Source of the DNA: Pseudomonadota bacterium
Lineage (GTDB): Bacteria; Pseudomonadota; Alphaproteobacteria; Sphingomonadales; Sphingomonadaceae
Length of the DNA stretch: 64,000 nt
NCBI GenBank assembly: GCA_029779535.1
Contig: JAKPAG010000107.1
Coordinates: forward strand, 1 to 64,000
Direction of reading: 5' to 3'
Below, piece after piece: positions 7,939-16,332 of the stretch (positions are counted from its first letter, which is position 1; the number at the start of each line of letters is the position of its first letter). A program made the translations under genes and the position numbers. Under the pieces are notes generated by a model. The model worked only from the letters and a program-made list of their open reading frames with translations, did not search any database and was not told where the DNA came from.

Positions 7939-9080
7939 GGCTCGCGGGTGTCGATTACCACGTTCATCGACAGGCCGACCCGCAGCGGGTGGGCCTTGAG
8001 ATCGGCCGGATCAAGCGCGATGCGCACCGGCAGGCGCTGCACCACCTTGACCCAGTTGCCGGTGGCGTTCTGCGCCGGGATCAGGGCAAAGGCCGCCCCG
8101 GTGCCGCCGGCAAAGCCCTTGACCGTGCCGTGGAACACCACGCCGCTGCCATAGAAGTCGCTGGTCAGTTCCACCTTCTGCCCGGGGCGGACCTTGCGCA
8201 GCTGGCTTTCCTTGTAATTGGCATCGACGAACACGGCGTCGAGCGGAACCAGCGTCATAATCGGGGCGCCCATTTGCAGGCGTTGCCCCACCTGGACGTT
8301 GCGGTTGGTCACGACCCCGGTGATCGGCGCGCGAATCACGGTGCGTTCCAGCGCCAGCCGCGCGGCGGCGACGCGCGCTTCGGCGGCGCGAACCTCGGGT
8401 GCGGTATTGACGCTGACCCCGGCGGTCACCGCCTGGCTGGCCTGCAGTTCGCCCAGCGCGGCCTGGCGGGTTGCCCCGGCTCCGGCGGTGGCGGCATCGG
8501 CCTGGTTCAGCTGGGCGCGCGCGGCTTCATAGGCGGCGCGGGCGCTGTCGAGTTCTTCCTTGCTGACCGCGCCGCTGCCCACCAGCCCCCGGCGGCGCTC
8601 ATAGGCTTCGCGCGCGCGGTCGAAATCGGCCTGGGCGGCGGCGCGGCGGGCGGCAGCCTGGCTGGCATCGGCCCCGCGCGCGGCAACCATGGCGGCGGCC
8701 GCGCCGGTGCCGGCCTCGGCCTGGCGGAAGCCCTGCCGGGCGCGGGCCAGCTGTGCTTCGGCGCTGGCCAGTTCGATCCGGGCATCGGCATCGTCCAGCA
8801 CAACAAGCACGTCGCCCTTCTGGACCAGCTGGGTGCCGCCCGCCTTCACTTCGCGCACCGCGCCTGACGTGAGCGGGGTGACTACGGCGATGTCGGCGCC
8901 GACATAGGCGTTGTCGGTGTGAACGCGGCCGCGCTGGGTGATCACCCACCACAGCGCCCACAGCGCGGCGATGACCGCCAGGACCAGGGCGAACCGGCCC
9001 AGAAGCTTGCGCCGGCGGTTGGACTGGTCGGGCCCATCGGCCGGGGTCGGAGTTTCGGGAGTGGCGGCCGGTTCGGTCAT
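7935..9080 (-). CDS. HlyD/EmrA family membrane-fusion adaptor
   Basis: A 381-residue periplasmic adaptor. One N-terminal membrane anchor (about residues 28-48) is followed by the lipoyl-like half-motif YVGADIAVVTPLTSG, a long Ala/Arg-rich coiled-coil hairpin (about 95-210), the second lipoyl half with VIRAPITGVVTNRNV, and a beta-barrel domain. It links the DHA2 pump to the outer-membrane channel. The operon order channel, adaptor, pump and the 4-bp overlaps on both sides argue for stoichiometric, coupled translation. Expression is probably controlled by the TetR encoded at 10605-11219. Confidence 0.9.
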   Translation of the reverse strand: MTEPAATPETPTPADGPDQSNRRRKLLGRFALVLAVIAALWALWWVITQRGRVHTDNAYVGADIAVVTPLTSGAVREVKAGGTQLVQKGDVLVVLDDADARIELASAEAQLARARQGFRQAEAGTGAAAAMVAARGADASQAAARRAAAQADFDRAREAYERRRGLVGSGAVSKEELDSARAAYEAARAQLNQADAATAGAGATRQAALGELQASQAVTAGVSVNTAPEVRAAEARVAAARLALERTVIRAPITGVVTNRNVQVGQRLQMGAPIMTLVPLDAVFVDANYKESQLRKVRPGQKVELTSDFYGSGVVFHGTVKGFAGGTGAAFALIPAQNATGNWVKVVQRLPVRIALDPADLKAHPLRVGLSMNVVIDTREP

Positions 9081-10519
9081 GGCAGGGTTTTCTCCGCGGT
9101 GGAGACAGGGGCGGCATATCCGCCGCCCAGTGCCTTCACCAGCATCACGTCAATCTGGAAGCCGCGCGTCTCAAGCTCGGCCACGGCCAGGCTTGCACTG
9201 CGGGCGCTGTCTTCGGCGGCAAGGACCTGGAGCAGGTTGGCCAGCCCCGCGCGGTAGCGCAGGCGCGCAAGGTCCGCGGCTTGCCGGGCCGCGGCGGCGC
9301 CGGCGCGGGCCTGGGCCAACTGTTCGCGTTGGGTGCGCTGCTGGGCCAGGGCATCGGCCACTTCGCGGAACGCGCCGACCAGCGCGCCGTTATACCGCGC
9401 CACCGCTTCGTCATAGCCCGCTCGGGCGGCATCGTGCCGACCCTTGAGCTGGCCGCCGGCGAACAGCGGCAAGCTCAGCGCCGGGCCGAAATTGGCAAAG
9501 CTCGACCCGCCGTCCAGCAGCTGGTCGATCCCCAGCGATTGCAGCCCGGCCACGGCGGCCAGGTTGATGTTGGGGAAGAAGGCGGCGCGCGCGGCGCGAA
9601 CGCGCTGGGCGGCGCTTTCGGCGCGCAGGCGCGCGGCGGTCAGGTCCGGGCGGCGGGCCACCAGGCTGGCGGCCAGCGCATCGGGCGCGCGCACCGCGTG
9701 GCCCAGATCAGGCGCGGGTTGAGGCAGGCGCTCCGCCCGGCCCGGCCCGGCGCCCAGCAGCGCGGCGATGCGCCCCCGCACCAGCAGTCCGGCTTCATCC
9801 AGTGCGGCCACGCCGCGGGCCGATCCAGCGCTGCGGGCGCGGGCAAGGGCGAGGTCTGCCTGGTTATCCAGCCCCTGGCGCTGGCGCTGCGCGGTCAATT
9901 CCTCAAGCTGGCGGTCGGCATCGAGCGTTGCCAGCGCGATCCGGCGGCTCGCCTCGACCCGGGCGAGGTCGCCCCAGGCCAGGGCCACGCCGCTGGCCAG
10001 CAGCAGCCGGGCCTGGGCCAGATCGGCGCGGGCGGCCTGCGCCTCGCCCCGGGCGGCGGCCAGCTGGGCGCGATTACGGCCCCACAGGTCAAGATCCAGC
10101 CCCAGGCTCAGCGCCAGCTTGCCGGTATCAAGCACACCCTTGGGCACGAAGGCCGGGGGAATGCCCAGGTTCTCGCTCTGCTTGGTGCCGCCAATGCTGG
10201 CTTCGGCCCCCAGCGTCGGCAGCAGCGCGCCGCCGGCCTGCGCGGTCATGGCATCTGCCGCGCGCACCCGGGTGGCGGCCACGGCCATGTCGGGCGAGTT
10301 CTGCAGGGCTTCGTCGATCAGCTGGTCCAGTGCCGGATCGCCCCAGCCGCGCCACCAGGCATCGGCCGGAAAGTCCGCCCCTTCGCCCGCGAGCAGGGCC
10401 GAATCGGTCTGCGGCGGGGTATTGGCGAGCGGCGCGCTGACCAGCGGCGGCGGCGCGCCGCAGGCCGACAGGGCCAGCGCCGAAGCAAGGACAGCAAGAG
10501 TGCGCAAACCGTACTGCAT
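9077..10519 (-). CDS. NodT/OprM-type outer-membrane efflux lipoprotein
   Basis: A 480-residue RND-type outer-membrane factor. The N-terminal signal ends in a lipobox LSAC (Cys at residue 20), so the mature protein is a lipoprotein. Two duplicated OEP domains follow, the second containing the FFPNINLAAVAG segment typical of the family. It forms the trimeric exit duct for the adjacent adaptor and pump. First gene of the leftward operon. An operator-like palindrome (10509-10526) overlaps its start codon, implying direct control by the divergent TetR protein. Confidence 0.9.
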   Translation of the reverse strand: MQYGLRTLAVLASALALSACGAPPPLVSAPLANTPPQTDSALLAGEGADFPADAWWRGWGDPALDQLIDEALQNSPDMAVAATRVRAADAMTAQAGGALLPTLGAEASIGGTKQSENLGIPPAFVPKGVLDTGKLALSLGLDLDLWGRNRAQLAAARGEAQAARADLAQARLLLASGVALAWGDLARVEASRRIALATLDADRQLEELTAQRQRQGLDNQADLALARARSAGSARGVAALDEAGLLVRGRIAALLGAGPGRAERLPQPAPDLGHAVRAPDALAASLVARRPDLTAARLRAESAAQRVRAARAAFFPNINLAAVAGLQSLGIDQLLDGGSSFANFGPALSLPLFAGGQLKGRHDAARAGYDEAVARYNGALVGAFREVADALAQQRTQREQLAQARAGAAAARQAADLARLRYRAGLANLLQVLAAEDSARSASLAVAELETRGFQIDVMLVKALGGGYAAPVSTAEKTLP

Positions 10520-10526
10520 GGTACGG
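10509..10526. promoter_or_regulatory. Operator copy 1 for the efflux operon TetR
   Basis: CCGTACTGCATGGTACGG has perfect 6-bp inverted arms (CCGTAC/GTACGG) around 6 nt. It overlaps the start codon of the NodT gene. A second, related 18-mer lies 54 bp away at 10563-10580, with 13 of 18 bases identical, so this is probably one of two sites bound by the adjacent TetR regulator. Confidence 0.55.
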
Positions 10527-10562
10527 CCAGTGCCCCGGATCGCCCCGGCTTGTCAACCGGAA

Positions 10563-10580
10563 TGATACTGCGTAGTACGG
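10563..10580. promoter_or_regulatory. Operator copy 2 for the efflux operon TetR
   Basis: TGATACTGCGTAGTACGG repeats the core TACTGCrTrGTACGG of the site at 10509-10526. It sits 25 nt upstream of the GTG start of the TetR gene. The paired sites in the divergent region suggest joint control of regulator and efflux genes. Confidence 0.5.
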
Positions 10581-10604
10581 AAGATGTCACTTGTGGGAGG
10601 GACC

Positions 10605-11219
10605 GTGGCAGGCAAGGTGCAGACCAGCAGCGAGGCGCGGCGTCGGCTGATTGTCAGCGCCGCGCGCGCCGCGTTTCTGCGCCATGGCTATGGCAATACC
10701 AGCATGTCCGCGATTGCTGCCAAGCTTGGCGGATCGAAGACCACGCTGTGGAGCTATTTCCGCAACAAGCGGGAACTGTTCGACGCGGTGGTCGATGACC
10801 TTGTCGAACGCTATGGCGATGCCCTGCGCCTGCCGCTGCGGGCCGAAGCAGACCCGCGCGAAACGCTGAACGCCTTTGCCGTGTCGCTCATCACCACGGT
10901 CACGCGGCCGCAGATCGTGGCCTTGCACCGCATGGTCACGGGCGAAGCCGGGCGCTTTCCGGAACTGGGCCGGGCGCTGGTTGAACGCGGAATGCGGCGC
11001 GGGCAGGCGCGGCTGGCCGAATGGATCGCGCAGCAGATGGAACGTGGCACGCTGCGCCGGGCCGATCCCTTGCTGGCGGCAAACCAGTTTGGCGGGCTGT
11101 GCCAGTGCGGCGTGTTCCAGCAATACCTGCTTGGTGCGAGCGATCGTCCCACCCCCGCCGAAATCGCGGCTGAGGCAGAGGCAGCGACCGACATGTTCCT
11201 GCGGGGCTACGCGGCCTGA
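10605..11219 (+). CDS. TetR/AcrR family regulator of the efflux operon
   Basis: A 204-residue TetR-type repressor with an N-terminal HTH (about residues 12-58, including AFLRHGYGNTSM and TTLWSYFRNKRELFDAVV) and a C-terminal domain of the kind often seen beside RND/MFS efflux genes. I prefer the GTG start at 10605, preceded by GGGAGGG, over an ATG at 10584 that lacks a spaced ribosome binding site. It is divergent from the NodT-HlyD-MFS operon with two operator repeats between them, so it most likely represses efflux until a drug-like ligand binds. Its 3' end overlaps the convergent sugar transporter gene by 13 bp. Confidence 0.85.
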   Translation: MAGKVQTSSEARRRLIVSAARAAFLRHGYGNTSMSAIAAKLGGSKTTLWSYFRNKRELFDAVVDDLVERYGDALRLPLRAEADPRETLNAFAVSLITTVTRPQIVALHRMVTGEAGRFPELGRALVERGMRRGQARLAEWIAQQMERGTLRRADPLLAANQFGGLCQCGVFQQYLLGASDRPTPAEIAAEAEAATDMFLRGYAA

Positions 11220-12706
11220 GCCTGCTCGGCGCGCAGCGCCAGGGTGACCAGCGCGGCCAGCACCAGCGTTCCGGCAGCGAAGGCCATGGTCCAGACCGGC
11301 TCGCCCGGAAAGAACGCACGCATGATCGATCCCATCACGGTCGCCACCAGCAACTGCGGTAGCACGACGAAGACGTTGAACAGCCCCATGTATATGCCCA
11401 GCTTGGCCTGCGGCAGGTTGGACGCCAGGATAGCGTAGGGCATGGCCAGGACCGACGCCCAGGCAAGGCCAATGCCCACTTCGCACAGTAGCAGCTGTTC
11501 GGGTGTGGCGGCCAGGAAGAACCCGGCAAAGCCCAGCGCCCCGGCCAGCAAGCACAGCGCATGGGTAAGCAGCTGGCCCAGCCGGCGCGACAACCATGGC
11601 AGGATCAGCAGCGCGGCCACTGCCGCCACCCCGTTGTAGACCGAGAACAGCACGCCCACCCAGTTGCCGGCTTCCTGGAAGGCGGCGCTGGCGGCATCTT
11701 CGGTGCCGAACCAGCGCTTCGCCACTACCGCCGTGGTGTTGATCCACATGATGAACAGCGCCGACCAGCTGAAGAATTGCACCACGGCGAGGCGGCGCAT
11801 CAGCCGGGGCATTCCGGCGAAATCGCCAACGATGCTGGCCAGCATCGCCTGGCCGCGTCCGGCGCGCGCCAGCAGGATAGCGGCAATCGTCGCCGCGCCA
11901 TAGGCGGCGAGCAGCGCGGCCAGCAGGTATACTTCCTTTTCGAGCGCCCATGCTTCCACAGCGGCAGCCACCAGCGCGCCCGCCATGATCCACACGGCTC
12001 CGCCCAGCGGGCTGCGCGCGGCGAGCTCGCCGCTGGCTGGCGCGGCGATCCCGGCGTGGGCTGCGCCGAAGCCGGCCAGCTCGGCCGGCGAATATTCGCG
12101 GGTCGTCAGCACCGTCCATGCGACAGCGGCGAGCAGCGCCGCGCCGCCCGCCCAGAACGAATAGCGCACCGTATCGGGGATCATGCCGGCCGGGGCCTGG
12201 TTCGCCACGCCGAGGTGATCGAGCAGGAAGGGAAACAGCGATCCGGCTACCGCGCCCGCGCCGATGAAGGCGGTCTGCACCCCGTAACCGGCGGTGTGCT
12301 GATCGGGGCCCAGCATGTCGCCCACGAAGGCGCGGAACGGTTCCATCGAGATGTTGAGGCTGGCGTCCAGCGTCCACAGCAGCAACGCCGCCATCAGCAG
12401 CGTGCCGCTTTGCGGCATCAGCACCAGCGACAGCGCGGCAAGCAGCGCGCCTGCCAGGAAATAGGGCCGCCGCCGCCCCAGCCGCCCCAGCCAGGTGCGG
12501 TCCGACAGGTGGCCGACGATCGGCTGGATCAGCAGCCCGGTCAGCGGCGCGGCCACCCACAGCGCGGGCAGGTCATCGAGGCTTGAGCCGAGCGACTGGA
12601 ACACCCGGCTCATGTTGGCGTTCTGCAGGGCGAAGCCGATCTGGATGCCGAAAAAGCCGAAGCTGATGTTGCACAGCCCGGCCCAGGTCTGGCGCGGTTT
12701 TTCCAT
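11207..12706 (-). CDS. SLC45/GPH-like MFS sugar transporter (maltodextrin uptake)
   Basis: A 499-residue 12-TM carrier of the SLC45-like branch, which in Caulobacter includes the maltose-regulon permease MalY. The loop LSDRTWLGRLGRRRPYF between helices 2 and 3 and the FRAFVGDMLGPDQ segment are characteristic of disaccharide:proton symporters. It would move maltose or short maltodextrins from periplasm to cytoplasm after uptake by the TonB receptor at 16468. The ATG at 12706 is preceded by a GGGGAGAGG ribosome binding site. An operator shared with the receptor gene lies 64-77 nt upstream, so both import steps are co-regulated. Confidence 0.85.
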   Translation of the reverse strand: MEKPRQTWAGLCNISFGFFGIQIGFALQNANMSRVFQSLGSSLDDLPALWVAAPLTGLLIQPIVGHLSDRTWLGRLGRRRPYFLAGALLAALSLVLMPQSGTLLMAALLLWTLDASLNISMEPFRAFVGDMLGPDQHTAGYGVQTAFIGAGAVAGSLFPFLLDHLGVANQAPAGMIPDTVRYSFWAGGAALLAAVAWTVLTTREYSPAELAGFGAAHAGIAAPASGELAARSPLGGAVWIMAGALVAAAVEAWALEKEVYLLAALLAAYGAATIAAILLARAGRGQAMLASIVGDFAGMPRLMRRLAVVQFFSWSALFIMWINTTAVVAKRWFGTEDAASAAFQEAGNWVGVLFSVYNGVAAVAALLILPWLSRRLGQLLTHALCLLAGALGFAGFFLAATPEQLLLCEVGIGLAWASVLAMPYAILASNLPQAKLGIYMGLFNVFVVLPQLLVATVMGSIMRAFFPGEPVWTMAFAAGTLVLAALVTLALRAEQAQAA

Positions 12707-12747
12707 CGCGTGTCCTCTCCCCCCTCGCGTGGCGGCACGGTTTGCAC

Positions 12748-12764
12748 GCCGCCGCGCAGGCGGC
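12748..12764 (-). other. 5'-leader hairpin of the sugar transporter mRNA
   Basis: GCCGCC and GGCGGC form a 6-bp GC stem; read leftward the loop is TGCGC. It begins 5 nt after the operator at 12770-12783. The TonB receptor leader has the same arrangement: operator, 6-nt gap, GC stem with TGCG loop. It is probably a 5'-end stabilising or regulatory hairpin. Confidence 0.4.
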
Positions 12765-12769
12765 AACAC

Positions 12770-12783
12770 GCATACGAATACGC
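12770..12783 (-). promoter_or_regulatory. LacI-type operator upstream of the sugar transporter
   Basis: Read leftward this is GCGTATTCGTATGC, 13/14 identical to GCGTATACGTATGC in front of the TonB receptor gene (16313-16326) and in the same orientation relative to its gene. The core is a direct CGTAT-w-CGTAT repeat. It lies between the lacI stop and the transporter start, so the transporter has its own regulated promoter. Confidence 0.6.
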
Positions 12784-12798
12784 AACCGGGCGGGCCGC

Positions 12799-13833
12799 TC
12801 AGCCGGCGGCGCTTTTGCGGATCACCAGGCTGGCGGGCAGGGTGCGCGGCGGCGGCGGGCGGTCCTCGATCTGCGCCAGCAGCGTTTCGACCAGCAGTTC
12901 GCCCGCGCCTTTCAGATCCTGCATCACCGTGGCCAGCGGGGGGTTGGTCATGCTGGCGGCGGGCAGGTTGTCGAACCCGATCACCGCGACATCCTCGGGC
13001 ACGCGGCGGCCGGCCTCGGCCAGGGCGCGCAGCGCCCCGATCGCGATCAGGTCGCTGGCGGCGAAAACGGCGTCGAACTGGTGCCCGGCGCCCAGCAGCG
13101 CGGCGGCCGCCGCCTCGCCCGAATCCTCGTGGCTGATCGCATCGGCCTGCAGCGCCGGATCGGGCGCGATGCCCGCATCCTGCAAGGCCGCGCACAGCCC
13201 GCGGTACCGATCCGCGAATTCGGGATAATGCTCGTCCGCCTGGCCCAGGAAAGCAATCCGCCGCCGTCCCAGCGCCAGCAGGTGCTCGCCCGCCATCCGT
13301 CCCGCGCCGATATTGTCGGACCCTACCGTGGCTCCGACATTGTCATCCCCGACCGATCCCCAGCGGACGAACTGGGTGCCCTGCTCGACCAGGCCCGCGA
13401 GGCGGCTTTCGTACAGGGTGTAATCGCCATAGCCGAGCAGGATCAGCCCGTCGGCGCGGTGGCTGTCCTGGTAGCGGACGTGCCAGTCATCCTCCATCTT
13501 CTGGAACGAGATCAAGAGGTCCAGCCCGCGATTGGCGCATTGCCGGGTGATCGAACCCAGCATGGCCAGGAAGAACGGGTTGATCTTCGAATCGTCCGGG
13601 GTCGCTTCCTCGAAGAACAGCAGGGCGATCGTGTTCGAGCGCTGCGAACGCAGCGAAGAGGCGTTCTTGTCGACCGAATAGTTGAGCTCGCGCGCGATCG
13701 CCTCGATCCGCTGGCGGGTGGCCAGGCTGACCGATTTCGACCCGCGCAGCGCGCGGCTGACCGTTGGCTGCGACACCCCCGCGCGATAGGCGATGTCGAA
13801 ACTGGTCGGCTTGTTCGACCGCTTGCGCCCCAT
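12799..13833 (-). CDS. LacI family regulator of the alpha-glucan locus
   Basis: A 344-residue LacI/GalR regulator. The N-terminal HTH (residues about 11-32) has the variant DIAYRAGVSQPTVSRALRG, followed by the hinge helix region NYSVDKNASSLR. The periplasmic-binding-protein-like sensor domain follows, with FDNLPAAS near the C-terminus. The ATG at 13833 has a GGGAGAG ribosome binding site. It sits upstream of the sugar transporter on the same strand. By analogy with the Caulobacter mal regulon it should repress transporter and TonB receptor until a maltodextrin-type sugar binds. The matching operators at 12770 and 16313 are the obvious targets. Confidence 0.87.
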   Translation of the reverse strand: MGRKRSNKPTSFDIAYRAGVSQPTVSRALRGSKSVSLATRQRIEAIARELNYSVDKNASSLRSQRSNTIALLFFEEATPDDSKINPFFLAMLGSITRQCANRGLDLLISFQKMEDDWHVRYQDSHRADGLILLGYGDYTLYESRLAGLVEQGTQFVRWGSVGDDNVGATVGSDNIGAGRMAGEHLLALGRRRIAFLGQADEHYPEFADRYRGLCAALQDAGIAPDPALQADAISHEDSGEAAAAALLGAGHQFDAVFAASDLIAIGALRALAEAGRRVPEDVAVIGFDNLPAASMTNPPLATVMQDLKGAGELLVETLLAQIEDRPPPPRTLPASLVIRKSAAG

Positions 13834-13926
13834 GCTCTCTCCCTGCCCGGATCTTGCGGGGCAGTCATCCCGGCAGCCTATGCCACCCCTTGCGACGGCG
13901 CAAGCAGGGGCGGGATTCGCCGCCGA

Positions 13927-13944
13927 TTTAATCGCGCGCTTAAA
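13927..13944. promoter_or_regulatory. 18-bp palindrome with central CG between lacI and acyl-CoA dehydrogenase
   Basis: TTTAATCGCGCGCTTAAA matches its own reverse complement at 16 of 18 positions and has a central CpG, the usual geometry of LacI-family operators. It sits 94 nt upstream of lacI and 41 nt upstream of the acyl-CoA dehydrogenase gene. It may serve lacI autoregulation or control of the dehydrogenase pair; the sequence differs from the two transporter/receptor operators. Confidence 0.45.
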
Positions 13945-13984
13945 CCCGATTGAAATTCTCGCGCAGCCCCGGCACAAGCATGGC

Positions 13985-15016
13985 ATGGACTTCGATCTTT
14001 CCGAAACGCAGCAGCTGTTCCGCGACACCACCCTGCGGTTTTGCGGCCCTGGCGATACCGCCGCCCGCCACGCCGCGCGCCGCCAGCCGGGCGGGTTTGA
14101 CCGGGCGCGCTGGCAGGAACTGGCCGGACTGGGCCTGATTGGCCTGGCCGCAGGCGAGGGCGATGGCGGGCTGGGCGGATCGCTGGGCGATTGCGCCACC
14201 GTGGCCCAGGCCCTGGGTGAAGGGCTGGCGGCGGAACCCTGGCTGGAATGCGGCTTCATCCCCGCGCGCCTGCTGGCCAGCAGAGCGGCAGCGGCGGATG
14301 TGATCGCGGGCAGCACGCTGGCCACCCTGGCCTTTGCCGAACCGGGCCGCCGGTTCCGTACCGATCCGGCGCTGGAAACGGCGGGGGGCAAGCTTTCGGG
14401 CGCCAAGACCTTCGTCCCTTGCGGCGGCGCGGCCGACCTGTTCCTGGTCACCGCCCGTCATGAAGGGCGCAGTGCCGTGTTTGCCGTGCCGCGCGATGCG
14501 GCGGGGCTGACGGTGCAAGGCTATCCGGTGGCCGATGGCTCGCACGCGGCGCAGCTGGTGCTGGACGGCGTCGCCCACGGCGAGCCGCTGGCGGCGGATC
14601 TTGACGCCGTGATCGACGAAGCGCGGATCGTCGCGGCGGCGGAGCTGGTCGGCCTGGCGCGGCGGTTGCTGGCCGATACGCTGGAATATGTGAAGACGCG
14701 GGAACAGTTCGGCCAGCCGATCGGCCGCTTCCAGGTCATCCAGCACCGGCTGGTCGATGCCTATGCCCGGGTCGAGGCGGCGCAGTCCGCGCTCTATCGC
14801 GCGCTGCTCAGGCTCGGCGCGCCGCCAGCGGCGGTCAAGGGCTTCATTGCCGATGCGGCGCAGTGGGTCGGCCAGCAGGCGGTGCAGCTGCACGGCGGCA
14901 TGGGCATGACCGATGAACTGGCAATTGGCCACGGGCTCAAGCGCATCGTGCTGCTGGGCAAGCTGTTTGGCGACGCGGCGGGCGGAATTGCCGCCTATGG
15001 ACGGGAGGCTGCGTGA
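13985..15016 (+). CDS. Acyl-CoA dehydrogenase, subunit of a heteromeric pair (no catalytic Glu seen)
   Basis: A 343-residue acyl-CoA dehydrogenase-fold protein, shorter than the usual 380-400. The C-terminal domain has the FAD-binding segment REQFGQPIGRFQVIQH, and the end HGGMGMTDELAIGHGLKR is typical of the small subunit of alpha2-beta2 dehydrogenases such as the mycobacterial FadE26/27 and FadE28/29 pairs for steroid side chains. I see no catalytic Glu at either usual position. The next gene starts with a 1-bp overlap (TGATG) and carries the Glu, so the two probably form one enzyme. Substrate not readable; it is oddly placed inside an alpha-glucan locus. Confidence 0.82.
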   Translation: MDFDLSETQQLFRDTTLRFCGPGDTAARHAARRQPGGFDRARWQELAGLGLIGLAAGEGDGGLGGSLGDCATVAQALGEGLAAEPWLECGFIPARLLASRAAAADVIAGSTLATLAFAEPGRRFRTDPALETAGGKLSGAKTFVPCGGAADLFLVTARHEGRSAVFAVPRDAAGLTVQGYPVADGSHAAQLVLDGVAHGEPLAADLDAVIDEARIVAAAELVGLARRLLADTLEYVKTREQFGQPIGRFQVIQHRLVDAYARVEAAQSALYRALLRLGAPPAAVKGFIADAAQWVGQQAVQLHGGMGMTDELAIGHGLKRIVLLGKLFGDAAGGIAAYGREAA

Positions 15017-16224
15017 TGGACCTCGATTTCACGCCCGATGAACTGGCCTTCCAGGCCGAAGTGCGCACCTTCTTGGCCGAGCGGCTGTCCCCCCGCCTGC
15101 GCGAGGCGGCGGCCAACACGCCGTCGGTCTTTGTCGAACCCGACATCACCCGCGAATGGCAGGCCGAATTGCACGCCAAGGGCTGGCTCGCCACGCTGTG
15201 GCCCCGCGAATTCGGCGGCCCCGGCTGGACGCCGGTGCAGAAATACCTGTTCGAAAAGGAATGCGCCGATGCCGGCGCGCCGGCCCTGCCGGTGCAGGGG
15301 CTGAAGCTGGTCGGCCCGGTGATCTGCAAGTTCGGCACGCCCGAACAGCAAGCCCGCTTCCTGCCGCGCATCCTTTCGGGCGAGGATTACTGGTGCCAGG
15401 GCTACAGCGAGCCGGGCGCGGGGTCGGACCTTGCCAGCCTGGCCTGCCGGGCCGAGCGGCGCGGCGACAAGTACGTGATCAACGGCACCAAGATCTGGAC
15501 CACCCACGCCCACCACGCCAACTGGATCTTCGCGCTGGTCCGCACCGATGCATCGGCGCGCAAGCAGGACGGGATATCGTTCCTCCTGATCCCGATGGAC
15601 CAGCCCGGGATCACCGTGTCGGCGATCGTCTCGATCGCCAACGACCACGAACTCAACCAGACCTTCTTCGACAATGCCGAAACCGGGGTGGAAAACCTGA
15701 TCGGCGCCGAAGGGCAGGGCTGGACTATTGCCAAGTACCTGCTGGAAAACGAACGCGGCGGGTCCTGCGCGGCGCCGTCGCTGCTGGCCGAACTGGGCCG
15801 GATCGAGCGCGCGGCGCGCGACGTGCCGGCCGATCATGGCGGCATGATGCGGGATGATCCGCACTTCGCCCAGCGCCTGGCGCAGCTGCGGCTGGAGGCG
15901 GAAGCCTTCGAAATCACCGAGCTGCGCATCCTGGCCGATCTGGCCAAGGGGCGTCCGGCCGGGCCGCAGACCTCGCTGATCAAGCTGGTCGGTGCGAACC
16001 TGCGCCAGGCGGTCGATACCCTGGCGATCGATCTCTATGGCTACGAGGCGATGCAGCTGCCTACCGCCCGTCCGCTTTATGGCAATGCGGCGCCTGAACC
16101 GATCGGTTCGCGCAGCGCGCAGCTGGCCCTGCCCCGCTGGCTGAACGACCGGGCCTGGACCATCTTCGGCGGGTCGGACGAAGTCCAGAAGACGATCATC
16201 GCCAAGCAGGTGCTGGGGCTCTAG
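15016..16224 (+). CDS. Acyl-CoA dehydrogenase, catalytic subunit of a heteromeric pair
   Basis: A 402-residue acyl-CoA dehydrogenase. The substrate/FAD region CQGYSEPGAGSDLASL (127-142) is followed by WTTHAHHANW. LLENERGG places Glu246 at the helix-G position used as base in isovaleryl-CoA dehydrogenase and in FadE26-type heteromers. The more common C-terminal catalytic Glu is replaced by GGSDEVQ. Start at ATG 15016 with GGGAGG seven bases upstream, overlapping the partner stop. Probable role: alpha,beta-dehydrogenation of a bulky or branched acyl-CoA, with electrons passed to ETF. Followed by a UUCG hairpin that may end the transcript. Confidence 0.85.
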   Translation: MDLDFTPDELAFQAEVRTFLAERLSPRLREAAANTPSVFVEPDITREWQAELHAKGWLATLWPREFGGPGWTPVQKYLFEKECADAGAPALPVQGLKLVGPVICKFGTPEQQARFLPRILSGEDYWCQGYSEPGAGSDLASLACRAERRGDKYVINGTKIWTTHAHHANWIFALVRTDASARKQDGISFLLIPMDQPGITVSAIVSIANDHELNQTFFDNAETGVENLIGAEGQGWTIAKYLLENERGGSCAAPSLLAELGRIERAARDVPADHGGMMRDDPHFAQRLAQLRLEAEAFEITELRILADLAKGRPAGPQTSLIKLVGANLRQAVDTLAIDLYGYEAMQLPTARPLYGNAAPEPIGSRSAQLALPRWLNDRAWTIFGGSDEVQKTIIAKQVLGL

Positions 16225-16274
16225 CCGCACCGGCGCACTGCCCGGATTCATTGCCGGCGGCGCATTCGGATGGC

Positions 16275-16290
16275 GTGGCATTCGTGCCAC
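16275..16290 (+). terminator. UUCG tetraloop hairpin after the dehydrogenase pair
   Basis: GTGGCA-TTCG-TGCCAC is a perfect 6-bp stem closed by the very stable UUCG loop, 50 nt past the stop at 16224 and just before the receptor promoter region. No U run follows, so it may slow polymerase or protect the 3' end rather than terminate by itself. Confidence 0.35.
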
Positions 16291-16312
16291 AGCGCGCTGC
16301 TTCGCATATTAT

Positions 16313-16326
16313 GCGTATACGTATGC
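16313..16326 (+). promoter_or_regulatory. LacI-type operator upstream of the TonB receptor
   Basis: GCGTATACGTATGC, 13/14 identical to the site before the sugar transporter (12770-12783). It directly follows GCATATTATGC (16304-16314), an 11-bp inverted repeat that contains TATTAT, a possible -10 element. This predicts repression of the receptor operon by the LacI protein encoded at 12799-13833. Confidence 0.6.
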
Positions 16327-16332
16327 CTTCTT

